Both the position numbers and the translations under genes were made by a program. From the NCBI RefSeq assembly GCF_025264685.1, contig NZ_CP073721.1:7519501-7583500 (forward strand): a stretch of DNA of 64,000 nt, read 5' to 3'. The notes below the pieces were generated by a model that was given only the letters and a program-made list of their open reading frames with translations, ran no database searches and had not been told where the DNA came from. Shown piece after piece: positions 24,126 through 31,825 of this stretch. This stretch comes from Dactylosporangium roseum. Lineage in GTDB: Bacteria > Actinomycetota > Actinomycetes > Mycobacteriales > Micromonosporaceae. Position 1 is the stretch's first letter. Each line of letters begins with the position of its first letter.

Positions 24126-24155
24126 AGTATAAGCCGAGCTTATATTCAGTTCCAA
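24126..24155 (-). promoter_or_regulatory. Leaderless higBA promoter with palindromic operator
   Basis: Reading the reverse strand, TTGGAA (24155-24150), an 18-bp spacer and TATACT (24131-24126) place the start of transcription at or next to the A of ATG 24119. A perfect palindrome TATAAGC-CGA-GCTTATA (24128-24144) overlaps the -10 and is the likely antitoxin operator. Confidence 0.65.
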
Positions 24156-24373
24156 GGACCCACCCGGCCCGCCACGGGATCTCGACGAGTGCTCGGCGAA
24201 GCGAACCACCCAGGGTCACGGCGAGCCCACCGGGCATGCCGGCCGGACCCACCCATCGCAAACGCCGATTGTGTGATCGAGCGCCGGTCCCACCAGCCCG
24301 AACGCACCGGTGCCACGCCGGGGCGGGATATGCCGACGCAGGTCAACGCCCGCGTCGGTACACTGTGCTCCGC

Positions 24374-24446
24374 GCCCTCGTAGCTCAGGGGATAGAGCAA
24401 CGGTTTCCTAAACCGTGTGTCGCAGGTTCGATTCCTGCCGGGGGCA
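24374..24446 (+). tRNA. tRNA-Arg (anticodon CCT)
   Basis: The cloverleaf is complete. The acceptor GCCCTCG pairs with CGGGGGC (one G-T pair), the D-arm is AGCTCAGGGGATAGAGC, the anticodon stem ACGGT/ACCGT carries loop TTCCTAA (anticodon CCT), and the T-arm is GCAGG-TTCGATT-CCTGC. The discriminator base is A. The CCA is not fully encoded (CCT follows). tRNA-Arg(CCT) genes are frequent insertion sites for integrative elements, and here the accessory island lies to its left. Confidence 0.95.
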
Positions 24447-24823
24447 CCTTCATTCAGGCCGTGAGCTGCGGATACTCTCGCCGGCCGATGTGCAGCCAAG
24501 TGCCTCGAAAGCCGCCCTGAGTCAAGTTTGGCCAGGTCAGCACCCGAATTCTCATGCCGCAAGCGCCAGTTCGATACGCTCGCTCATGATCGCCAGATCT
24601 CCGTCGTCGGGCGGGGCGGTTACCCGTCGCGCCCCATGCCCGCGAGTTCCCCGCCCTCGCATTCCGTGACGCGCCGCCAGCGCCTCTATTGCCGCTCATT
24701 GCGCGCTGGCGGCAATGGGTACTTGGCTGCCGTGGGCCGGCCGCTACTACGAGTCGGCGAGCCCGTTCGGCAACGTGGTCGTCGCGATCAGATGACGCCG
24801 GCCGCCGACGGGTGGGCGCCATG
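24447..24823. other. Degenerate stretch right of the tRNA
   Basis: No intact gene. A short forward frame (MGTWLPWAGRYYESASPFGN) around 24716-24796 resembles part of a protein but has no context. I see no copy of the tRNA 3' end that would mark an attachment site within the window. Confidence 0.4.
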
Positions 24824-25039
24824 TCAGGCGCGGTGGGTGCCCCCGCTGGCGATGCCGAGGAGGGCGAGGGCGGCCTGCCGGGCATCGGCGGCGGCGCGGG
24901 CGTGGTCGTGGTGGTTCGCGACCGTCGTCGCGCCGATGACCAGCATGAGAAGCTGCCGTCCCAGCGTGGCCGGGTCGGGTGCGCCCGCCCGGCTCGCGAT
25001 GCTGGTGAGCAGCTCGAGGCGTCGGGCGAGGTGCCGGCC
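24824..25039 (-). pseudogene. C-terminal remnant of a TetR regulator
   Basis: The reverse strand reads about 70 residues ending at a TGA at 24826-24824: LELLTSIASRAGAPDPATLG, then RQLLMLVIGATTVANHHDHA and a helical end. This is the typical C-terminal dimerisation region of a TetR regulator. The N-terminal helix-turn-helix is gone, and the frame runs straight into the transporter remnant at 25040, so a deletion removed the shared promoter region. Confidence 0.6.
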
Positions 25040-26116
25040 ATGAGCACCGACCTCGGCTGGAGCCTTGCCCAGGTTGGCGCGGTGACCACCGCGAACGGCA
25101 TCGGATACCTCGTCGGCGCGCTGGTGGCGGCGCCGCTGGCCCGGCTGCTGACGTTGACCAGCACCTTCCGGTGGGGAATGGTCGGCTGTCGGTGCGCTCG
25201 GCGTCGCCGCGGTGAGCAGCAGCTACCCCGCCCTGCTCGCCGCGCGCCTGGCGGCCGGCGCTGCGGGTGCGCTGGTGTTCGTCACCGGAAGCGGGATCGC
25301 CTCCCGGCTGGCCACCACGGTCGGCTCGGCCACACCGATCGGCGTCTACGTCGCGGGCTCGGGTGCCGGCATCGTGCTCGACGGCGCCACGGTCCCCTCG
25401 CTGCTGGACCGGCACCCCGAACGTTGGCCGCTGGCCTGGCTCGGCCTGGCCGTCAACGCCGCAGTCGCCACCGTCATAAGCTGGCGCGCGGCACGCACCG
25501 ACCCTCGCGACGGCGAGGACACCGAGGCCGCCATATGCCGCCGAGCCCAGGTCCGTCCACTGTGGCGCTTCGCCGCCGCCTACACGCTCTTCGCCACCGG
25601 CTACATCACGTACATCACATTTCTGTCGGCCTATCTGGCCGAGCACCGGTGGTCGGCCGCACAGACGTCGCTGACCTAGACGATACTCGGCCTCGCCGTC
25701 CTCGCCGGACCACACCTGTGGAGCAGGCCGGCCGCCGCATGGCCACACGCGCGGACCCTCGCCACCCTCCTGACGACGGTCAGCGCAGCCGCCGCCGCGC
25801 CGCTGTTGACGCCCGCCCCGGCGATGCTCATCGCGTCCCCAGCCGCCTACGGGGCCGCGTTTCTGTCCGTGCCGGCGGCCATCACCACACTCGTGCGCGA
25901 CACCACCACCCACGCCGACAGGATGCCGACGCTGGCCGCGTTCACGGCCTGTTCGCCGCGGGCCAGACCGTCGGACCGTGGGTTGCCGGCTGGCTCGCCG
26001 ACCGTACGACCGCGGGCACCACGCTCGCCTGGACGGCACTGCTCTGCGCCATAGCGGCCGTGCTCGCCGCCGGCCAGGACAACGCTGCGGTTCCCACCCG
26101 GGATAGCGAGACCTGA
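25040..26116 (+). pseudogene. MFS transporter (YbfB-like), multiply broken
   Basis: The pieces reconstruct one MFS permease: STDLGWSLAQVGAVTTANGI from 25043, a second frame from about 25212 (YPALLAARLAAGAAGALVFV and several membrane helices to ITFLSAYLAEHRW), an in-frame TAG at 25677, a third segment from 25680, then another shift near 25950 into FAAGQTVGPWVAGWLADRTT. The first membrane helix is missing. The gene has at least two frameshifts, one stop and a 5' deletion. With the adjacent TetR tail it represents a former regulator/efflux pair. Confidence 0.75.
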
Positions 26117-26254
26117 GCGCTGTGAAGGACCGGAACGAAGCCGCCGCCACCGCCGTTTCAGCCGATCGGGTGGACTCAGGGGCAAGATCGTCTTCTGGAT
26201 CTCTCCCAGCGTGCGCCGTGAGCTACCGCCCCTTGCGTGGGCGCCCACCGGCAG

Positions 26255-26458
26255 TCACGCGGTGGAGCCCAGCCGCCGGCGCAGTTCGTCGAGCGCCCTT
26301 GTTGCCGTGCGCAACTCACGCCGCGCCGCCTCGACGTCTATCGCCGCTGACGTCGCGAGCGCGGCGTTGCGTACGTACGTCGACAACGGCTGGCCGGCTG
26401 CGGTCGCTGCGGCAATGATGCTGTCGAGTTCGCCGCGACCGAACCGGACCGACACCAC
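26255..26458 (-). CDS. Possible ribbon-helix-helix / MobC-like small protein
   Basis: This 67-residue frame from GTG 26458 reads VSVRFGRGELDSIIAAATAA then GQPLSTYVRNAALATSA, resembling the strand-helix-helix of MobC or Arc-type accessory proteins of plasmid mobilisation, with a C-terminal helix (ARRELRTATRALDELRRRLG). No relaxase gene is in the window. The frame upstream appears shifted, so it may be a fragment. Confidence 0.4.
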   Translation of the reverse strand: MVSVRFGRGELDSIIAAATAAGQPLSTYVRNAALATSAAIDVEAARRELRTATRALDELRRRLGSTA

Positions 26459-27103
26459 CGATCGGATCTGACCTCTTCGCCAGCGACTTGGTCGCGATGC
26501 TCGTACAGACGAACGCCACGGTCACCTTGCGGCCCGTATCCGTGACGCCGAGGTAGGTGGTGTTGGTGTCCCACTGGACCAACAGGACCTTGACCGGCGG
26601 CATCTGCCATCCCGCCGGGTGTATTACGTCCAGCATCTCGACGTAATACGATTCAGGCAAGCCGGTGGGGCCAGACCCGACGACCAACACCGCCGTGCGG
26701 AGTGCGTGCTATGGCCTTGGAGCACGAACCGCGAGGACGCATGTCAGCGCTGGCCTGAGCTTCGGGCGTCTGTCGCAGTCCCAATCCGGTTACAGCTCCC
26801 GATCCACGCGATGTTCCCCCTGACCGAAGCCCACCTCGCGCATCGCGAGGTGCAGACCGGGCATGTCCGCGGCAAAGTCGTCCTGACCGTGCCGTGACTG
26901 TCGGCGCCGGGTCGCGTAGCTCATCCCGGTTGACGACGGTGCGCGCTGGTGGCCTCAACGATCTCGGCGTGGCCGAGCCCGTACCGGGCCGTCCGGGCCG
27001 GCGTCTGGCCGACGAAGGCGAGCACTCCGGATTCCTTGCCGTTCGAGCCGTTCGGCGGGGCAGCCCTCCCGCGACTACGCTCGGTCTTGAGGGGGTGATC
27101 TCG
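26459..27103. other. Degraded stretch with an oxidoreductase remnant
   Basis: No intact gene is seen. The reverse strand 26465-26690 has a protein-like segment (MLDVIHPAGWQMPPVKVLLV) without clear ends. The forward strand at about 26790-26897 reads MFPLTEAHLAHREVQTGHVR then GKVVLTVP and a stop. This is the characteristic C-terminus of zinc-binding dehydrogenase/quinone oxidoreductases, with the rest of that gene missing. The region looks like an accumulation of remnants. Confidence 0.45.
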
Positions 27104-27424
27104 ATGTCCAGATTCCTTATCGAGGCGACCTACACGCCCGACGGATTCCGCGGGCTGTTCAAGGATGGGGGCAGCGGACGAGTCGAGGCGGTCCGGAAAA
27201 TGGCCGAAAGTGTCGGCGGGCGACTCGAGTCGTTCGACTTCAGTTTCGGGGAGCCCGACACGCACGTGATCTGCGAACTGCCGGACAACAAGTCGGCCGC
27301 CGCCGTCGCTCTCGCGATCGGCGCGTCCGGTGGAGCCACCGCCAAGACCGTAGCGCTGCTGACCCCGGCTGAGATCGACCAAGCCGTCCAGAAGACCGTC
27401 GACTACCACGCACCTGGCACCTGA
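27104..27424 (+). CDS. GYD domain protein
   Basis: This 106-residue protein starts at ATG 27104 behind GAGGGGG. The pattern FLIEATYTPDGFRGLFKDGG, then VRKMAESVGGRLESFDFSFG and HVICELPDNKSAAAVALAIG, is that of GYD-domain proteins, small ferredoxin-like folds of unknown function. It ends with PAEIDQAVQKTVDYHAPG, also typical. Intact and alone. Confidence 0.85.
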   Translation: MSRFLIEATYTPDGFRGLFKDGGSGRVEAVRKMAESVGGRLESFDFSFGEPDTHVICELPDNKSAAAVALAIGASGGATAKTVALLTPAEIDQAVQKTVDYHAPGT

Positions 27425-27558
27425 GCCAGCCGCGTCCGGCCCGCTTGGCGGCCACCGGCATGTGGACTCTAGTGCTCATCCGTGCCACAGGTCGTACAGG
27501 CGGGCCGCCAACAACAACATCACTCGGACCTGAATCGAGCTCCTGCGCGGCGCCGAAG

Positions 27559-27576
27559 TCTGCCGTTCGGCAGATG
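27559..27576. promoter_or_regulatory. Palindromic regulator site, copy upstream of the response regulator
   Basis: TCTGCCGTTCGGCAGATG contains the inverted repeat CTGCCG-TT-CGGCAG. The identical 18 bases recur at 29286-29303. This copy lies 33 bp before the GTG of the response regulator, which points to autoregulation. Confidence 0.65.
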
Positions 27577-27608
27577 CGCACCAGAACCGGGTGCGTAGGC
27601 TCGGTGCG

Positions 27609-28247
27609 GTGAGTATCCGGGTGCTGATCGCCGACGACCAGGACATCGTGCGGGACGGACTGCGCCGGATCCTCACCGCAGCGCCCGACATCGACGTTGT
27701 CGGCGAGGCCGCCGACGGGGTTCAAGCGCTCGAACAAGCGACGGAGCTCGTGCCCGACGTCGCGCTCGTCGACATCCGGATGCCGCGGATGGACGGGCTC
27801 GCCCTCACCCGGCACCTGGCCGGCGGACCGACCAAAGTGGTCGTGGTCACCACCTTCGACCTCGACGAATACGTCTATCCTGCCCTCCGCGACGGCGCCT
27901 CCGGGTTCCTGTTGAAACGGTCCGGATCGGCGCTGCTCGTGGAGGCGGTTCGGGCCGCCGTCGCCGGGGACAGCCTGATCAGCCCTTCGATCACCGTGCG
28001 GCTGCTCAAGCACGTCACCGCGCCCCGCCCGCCGCGGGCGCCAGTGCCGGAGCCGCTCACCGAGCGTGAGCTGGAGGTGGCCGCACACGTCGGCGCGGGG
28101 CGCACCAACGCGGAGATCGGGGCGGAGCTGTTCATCTCCGCAGGGACGGTGAAGACCCACATCGCCGCCGTCCAGCGCAAGCTCGGCGTCCGCAATCGGG
28201 TGGGGATCGCCGTCTGGGCCTGGGACAGCGGAAATGTGGCCACGTGA
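27609..28247 (+). CDS. NarL/FixJ-type response regulator
   Basis: This 212-residue protein starts at GTG 27609. The receiver domain has the acidic pocket (IADDQD), phospho-acceptor Asp in ALVDIRMPRMDG, Thr in VVTTFD and Lys in FLLKRSG. The C-terminal LuxR-type helix-turn-helix is LTERELEVAAHVGAGRTNAE with GTVKTHIAAVQRKL. The gene overlaps its sensor kinase as GTGA. The duplicated palindrome suggests it controls itself and the downstream ABC transporter. Confidence 0.93.
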   Translation: MSIRVLIADDQDIVRDGLRRILTAAPDIDVVGEAADGVQALEQATELVPDVALVDIRMPRMDGLALTRHLAGGPTKVVVVTTFDLDEYVYPALRDGASGFLLKRSGSALLVEAVRAAVAGDSLISPSITVRLLKHVTAPRPPRAPVPEPLTERELEVAAHVGAGRTNAEIGAELFISAGTVKTHIAAVQRKLGVRNRVGIAVWAWDSGNVAT

Positions 28248-29332
28248 AACACCTCAGGAAGTGGCTCCTGGTGGTGCTCGCGGCGCTCGCGGCGCTGTGC
28301 GCGCTGCCGGTGACCGGGCCGTCGGGCATCCTCGCCAGTCTGGCCGCGGTCGGCGCGGTCGCCACTGCCGTCATGCCTCGGCTCGCCCTGCCCGCGGTGC
28401 TGTTGTCGCTGGTGGTGGACGCCGCTCACCGTGGGCCGCCCGCACCGGCGGCGTTGTGGTTCCCGGTCGAGTTGGCGGCTTTGGCGGTACTGCAGGTGCG
28501 TGTCACCCGTCGCGGGACCGTGATCGAGGCGGCGGCCGTCGGCCTCGCGATCGTCGCTCTGCCGCTGCGGGTGACCCTCCACGTGCCGACCAACCGGTTC
28601 GAGGCGTCGGTGCTGCTGGTCGCCACCACGTTCTTCGTCGGGATGTGTGCCACAGGCGCCGGTCTCCGTCTGCGCGCCGGTGACCAGCGACGGCTCCGAG
28701 CGGAGGAGCGGGCGCGCCGTGCGCAGCGGCTGGACCTTGCCCGGGACCTGCACGACCTGGTGGCCCACGAGGTGACCGGCATCGTGGTGCAGGCGCAGGC
28801 CGCCCAGGTGGCCGGCGACCCGGACGCGCTCGCCCGGATCGAGGCGGCCGGCCTGCGGGCGCTCGACGCGATGGACAACATGGTGCGGACGCTGCGCGGC
28901 GCCGACGAGCAGGCGCCGCTGCGGGTCCACGGGCTCGGGGACCTGCCCGAGGTGGTGGCCCGCTTCGACGCCACCGGCCCGGCCCGCGCCACGCTTCGGA
29001 TGGCGCCGGACGTGACGTTGAGCCCCGAGGCCGGCACCGCCGCGTATCACGTGGTCGTCGAAGCACTGACCAACGTCCGGCGGCACGCGCCGAAGGCGAC
29101 GACGGTCGTCGTGTCCCTGGACCGGACCGGGCTGCTGACCATTGTGGACAGTGGGGGCGGTGGCCCGCGGCGGCCGCGCCCCGGCGGCGGCACCGGGCTG
29201 GCAGGGCTGGCCGAGCGGGTCGGCGCGCTCGGCGGTTCGCTGCACGCCGGGCCGCACGAGGACGGCTGGCGGGTGACGTGCGATCTCTGCCGTTCGGCAG
29301 ATGTGCGGGCATCCGAATCCCACGACGCTTGA
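28244..29332 (+). CDS. Sensor histidine kinase (HisKA_3 type)
   Basis: This 362-residue protein has about four N-terminal membrane helices (LLVVLAALAALCALPV and onward to residue 145), a coiled linker, the phospho-acceptor box RDLHDLVAHEVTGIV and a HATPase_c domain with EALTNVRRHAPK and GGGTGLAGLAERVGALGG. Its short extracytoplasmic loops suggest sensing within the membrane, as in kinases paired with ABC exporters of cell-envelope-active compounds. The partner regulator is directly upstream, overlapping by four bases. Confidence 0.93.
   Translation: MKHLRKWLLVVLAALAALCALPVTGPSGILASLAAVGAVATAVMPRLALPAVLLSLVVDAAHRGPPAPAALWFPVELAALAVLQVRVTRRGTVIEAAAVGLAIVALPLRVTLHVPTNRFEASVLLVATTFFVGMCATGAGLRLRAGDQRRLRAEERARRAQRLDLARDLHDLVAHEVTGIVVQAQAAQVAGDPDALARIEAAGLRALDAMDNMVRTLRGADEQAPLRVHGLGDLPEVVARFDATGPARATLRMAPDVTLSPEAGTAAYHVVVEALTNVRRHAPKATTVVVSLDRTGLLTIVDSGGGGPRRPRPGGGTGLAGLAERVGALGGSLHAGPHEDGWRVTCDLCRSADVRASESHDA
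29286..29303. promoter_or_regulatory. Palindromic regulator site, copy upstream of the ABC transporter
   Basis: The 18 bases are identical to 27559-27576 and sit inside the last codons of the kinase gene, 34 bp before the ATPase start at 29337. The position argues for an internal regulated promoter for the transporter. Confidence 0.65.
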
Positions 29333-29336
29333 GGGC

Positions 29337-30197
29337 ATGCTCGAACTGCTCGACATCACGAAGGTCTACAAGGGGCAGAAGCGCGCCGTCGACGGCCTCA
29401 CGCTGCGTCTCGGGCCCGGTCTGCTGGGGCTGCTCGGTCCGAACGGGGCCGGCAAGTCGTCGCTGCTGCGCATCGCCGCGACGGTCACGCGGCCGACGGG
29501 CGGGCAGGTGCGCTTCGACGGCGCCGACGCGGTCGCCCGCCCGGGCGCGCTGCGCCGCGCGCTCGGTTATCTGCCGCAGGACTTCGGTGTCTATCCAAAC
29601 CTGACGGCCCGCGAGTTCCTGGCCTATCTGGCCGCGGTGAAAGGGCTTTCGAGCCGTTCCGCGAGGTCCCGCATCGACGAGCTGCTCGAGCTGGTGAACC
29701 TCACCCATGCCGCGCGGCGGCCGCTCGGCGGCTTCTCGGGCGGCATGCTGCGCCGCGTCGGCATCGCGCAGGCGCTGCTCGCCGATCCGCGGGTCGTCAT
29801 CGTCGACGAGCCGACGGCGGGCCTCGATCCCGAGGAGCGGGTCCGGTTCCGCAACCTGCTTAGTGATCTCGCCGCGGACCGGGTCGTGCTGCTGTCGACG
29901 CACATCGTGTCCGACATCGAGTCTGTCGCGACCCGGATCGCGGTGATCAAGGACGGTCGGGTGCGGCTCGACGGGCGCCCCGAGGATCTGTTGCGGACCG
30001 TCGCCGGTCATGTCTGGGAGGTGGTGGTGCCCCCTGAGGCCGCGGCCGGCATCCAGCAACGGTTGCTGACGACGCGCCTGGTGCGCACCGCCGACGGCGT
30101 GCGGTTGCGTGTGCTCGCGACGGCTCGCCCGCTGCCGGACGCGGTTCCCGCACCGCCGGATCTGGAGGATGCCTACCTGGGTGTGGTGCACCGGTGA
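29337..30197 (+). CDS. ABC transporter ATP-binding protein
   Basis: This 286-residue protein starts at ATG 29337. Walker A GPNGAGKSS, Q-loop region LPQDFGVYPN, signature FSGGMLRR, Walker B VVIVDEPTAGLD and the His switch LLSTHI are all present. The C-terminal 70 residues form the extra domain of ABC-2 type exporters. It is coupled to the permease by GTGA. Substrate is unknown. The linked two-component system suggests an antimicrobial or envelope-stress efflux role. Confidence 0.93.
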   Translation: MLELLDITKVYKGQKRAVDGLTLRLGPGLLGLLGPNGAGKSSLLRIAATVTRPTGGQVRFDGADAVARPGALRRALGYLPQDFGVYPNLTAREFLAYLAAVKGLSSRSARSRIDELLELVNLTHAARRPLGGFSGGMLRRVGIAQALLADPRVVIVDEPTAGLDPEERVRFRNLLSDLAADRVVLLSTHIVSDIESVATRIAVIKDGRVRLDGRPEDLLRTVAGHVWEVVVPPEAAAGIQQRLLTTRLVRTADGVRLRVLATARPLPDAVPAPPDLEDAYLGVVHR

Positions 30198-31714
30198 CGG
30201 CGCTGTGGGGCCTGGCGCTGGCCGACTTCCGCGAGCGGGTGCGGCGCCCGGCGTATGCCTTGATGCTCCTGTCGGCGATCGGCCTGGGGTGGCTGGCGGT
30301 GCCGGCGCGGGACGCGCACTGGGTGGTGCTGGACGCCGGTGGATATCGGGGCGTCTACACCAGCGCATACGTCGGCCTGGTCACCGCGTTGACGAGCGCG
30401 CTGTGGCTCACGTTCGTCGGCTTCTATCTGGCCCGGGACGCCGTCACGCGGGACGAGCGGACCGGTGTGGGGCGGCTGCTGGCCGCGACGCCACTGCGTT
30501 CCGGTGTGTATATGGCCGGCAAGTTCCTGAGCAACCTGCTGCTGCTCGGCTCGATGGCGGCGGTCCTGGCGGCCACCGCGCTGGCGCTGCAGTTGCTGCG
30601 GGGCGAGTCCCGGGCGGTCGACCCGGCCGGGCTGCTGACCCCGTTCGTGCTCCTGTCGCTGCCGATGCTCGCCGTCACGGCCGCGGCGGCGATTCTGTTC
30701 GAGACGACGCCAGTGCTGCGCGGCGGGTTCGGCAACGTGCTGTGGTGCTTCGTCTGGATGGCGGGCGCGCTCGCCGGTCAGTCGCCGGACGCGCCATTGG
30801 GCGGGATCGGCATGGCGCACGTGACCGCGTCGATGGCGGCGGACCTGGCGGGCCGCTCCCCCGCACCGGAGGCGCCGGGGCTGGGGCTGATGCTCGTCGA
30901 CACGCCACTGCGAACGTTCGAGTGGTCGGGCCTGCCGCTGACGGCGCCGTTCGTCGGCGGCCGGCTGGCCCTGACGGCGCTCGCCGTCGGGCTGGCGTTG
31001 CTGCCGGCCCTGTGGTTTCACCGGTTCGACCGACCGGCGGCGAGCGGCAGGAGCGTCCAGAGCGGGCCGGAGCCGCGGACGGTCTACCGTGGGCTGCCGC
31101 GAACGGTGCCGTCGTCTGGTGTGACCGGGGTCCGGCTCTTCCAGGGCGAGCTGCAAATCCTGCTGCAGGGCACGCCGTTGTGGTGGTGGCTGGGCGCCGG
31201 GCTGCTCGCGGTGGCGAGCGTGGCGGTGCCGCCCGGGCTGATGCTCGCAGCCGTCTGGATCTGGCCGGTCCTGCTGTGGTCGCGGCTGGGCACGCAGCAC
31301 ACGACGTCGGGCGTGGCCGCGATCCTCGCCGCCTGTCCGGCCACGCGCGGGCGTCTGCTCGCCGAGTGGGCCGCCGGGGTGGCGCTCGCCGCGCTGACCG
31401 GTGCCGGCGCGGCGGTGCGGATGGCGGTCGTCGGTGACGCGGCGGGCCTGCTGGCCTGGGCGGGCGGTGCGCTGTTCATCCCGGCGCTGGCGTTGACACT
31501 CGGCACGGTGACCGGCACGCCGCGGGTGTTCCAGGCGGTCTACACCATCCTGTGGTATCTGATGATCAATAATCTGTCGGCGCTGGACGTCATGGATGCG
31601 CTCCGCGACCACGGCGAGCCGCGAGGCCCGAGCCCGGTCGTCGTCGCCGGGCTGGGCCTCGCGGGCGTCGCCGTGTCGTTCGCTGTGGCGGCGCTGCGTC
31701 ACGCTCGTCGCTAG
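30194..31714 (+). CDS. ABC-2 type transporter permease
   Basis: This 506-residue integral membrane protein starts at GTG 30194. Two sets of about six hydrophobic segments are separated by a hydrophilic stretch near residues 275-310 (FDRPAASGRSVQSGPEPRTV), so it is the fused double-length form of an ABC-2 permease. It contains LLAATPLRSGVYMAGKFLSN, a typical loop of this family. Together with the upstream ATPase it forms a complete exporter. Confidence 0.88.
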   Translation: MTALWGLALADFRERVRRPAYALMLLSAIGLGWLAVPARDAHWVVLDAGGYRGVYTSAYVGLVTALTSALWLTFVGFYLARDAVTRDERTGVGRLLAATPLRSGVYMAGKFLSNLLLLGSMAAVLAATALALQLLRGESRAVDPAGLLTPFVLLSLPMLAVTAAAAILFETTPVLRGGFGNVLWCFVWMAGALAGQSPDAPLGGIGMAHVTASMAADLAGRSPAPEAPGLGLMLVDTPLRTFEWSGLPLTAPFVGGRLALTALAVGLALLPALWFHRFDRPAASGRSVQSGPEPRTVYRGLPRTVPSSGVTGVRLFQGELQILLQGTPLWWWLGAGLLAVASVAVPPGLMLAAVWIWPVLLWSRLGTQHTTSGVAAILAACPATRGRLLAEWAAGVALAALTGAGAAVRMAVVGDAAGLLAWAGGALFIPALALTLGTVTGTPRVFQAVYTILWYLMINNLSALDVMDALRDHGEPRGPSPVVVAGLGLAGVAVSFAVAALRHARR

Positions 31715-31825
31715 CTGTGCCGCCGGTCACCGGTCAACAGGGGCCGTGCGCAGCAGCGTCGGCGTCCGAAACGCCGCTGCGGCACGGACGGGGTTACCTG
31801 GACTTCGGGGAGTCTCCTCGCCGGC

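Noticed and set aside
24447..24823. Search for an integrase attachment repeat beside tRNA-Arg
   Set aside because: No second copy of the tRNA 3' end was found in the window, so no att site is claimed.
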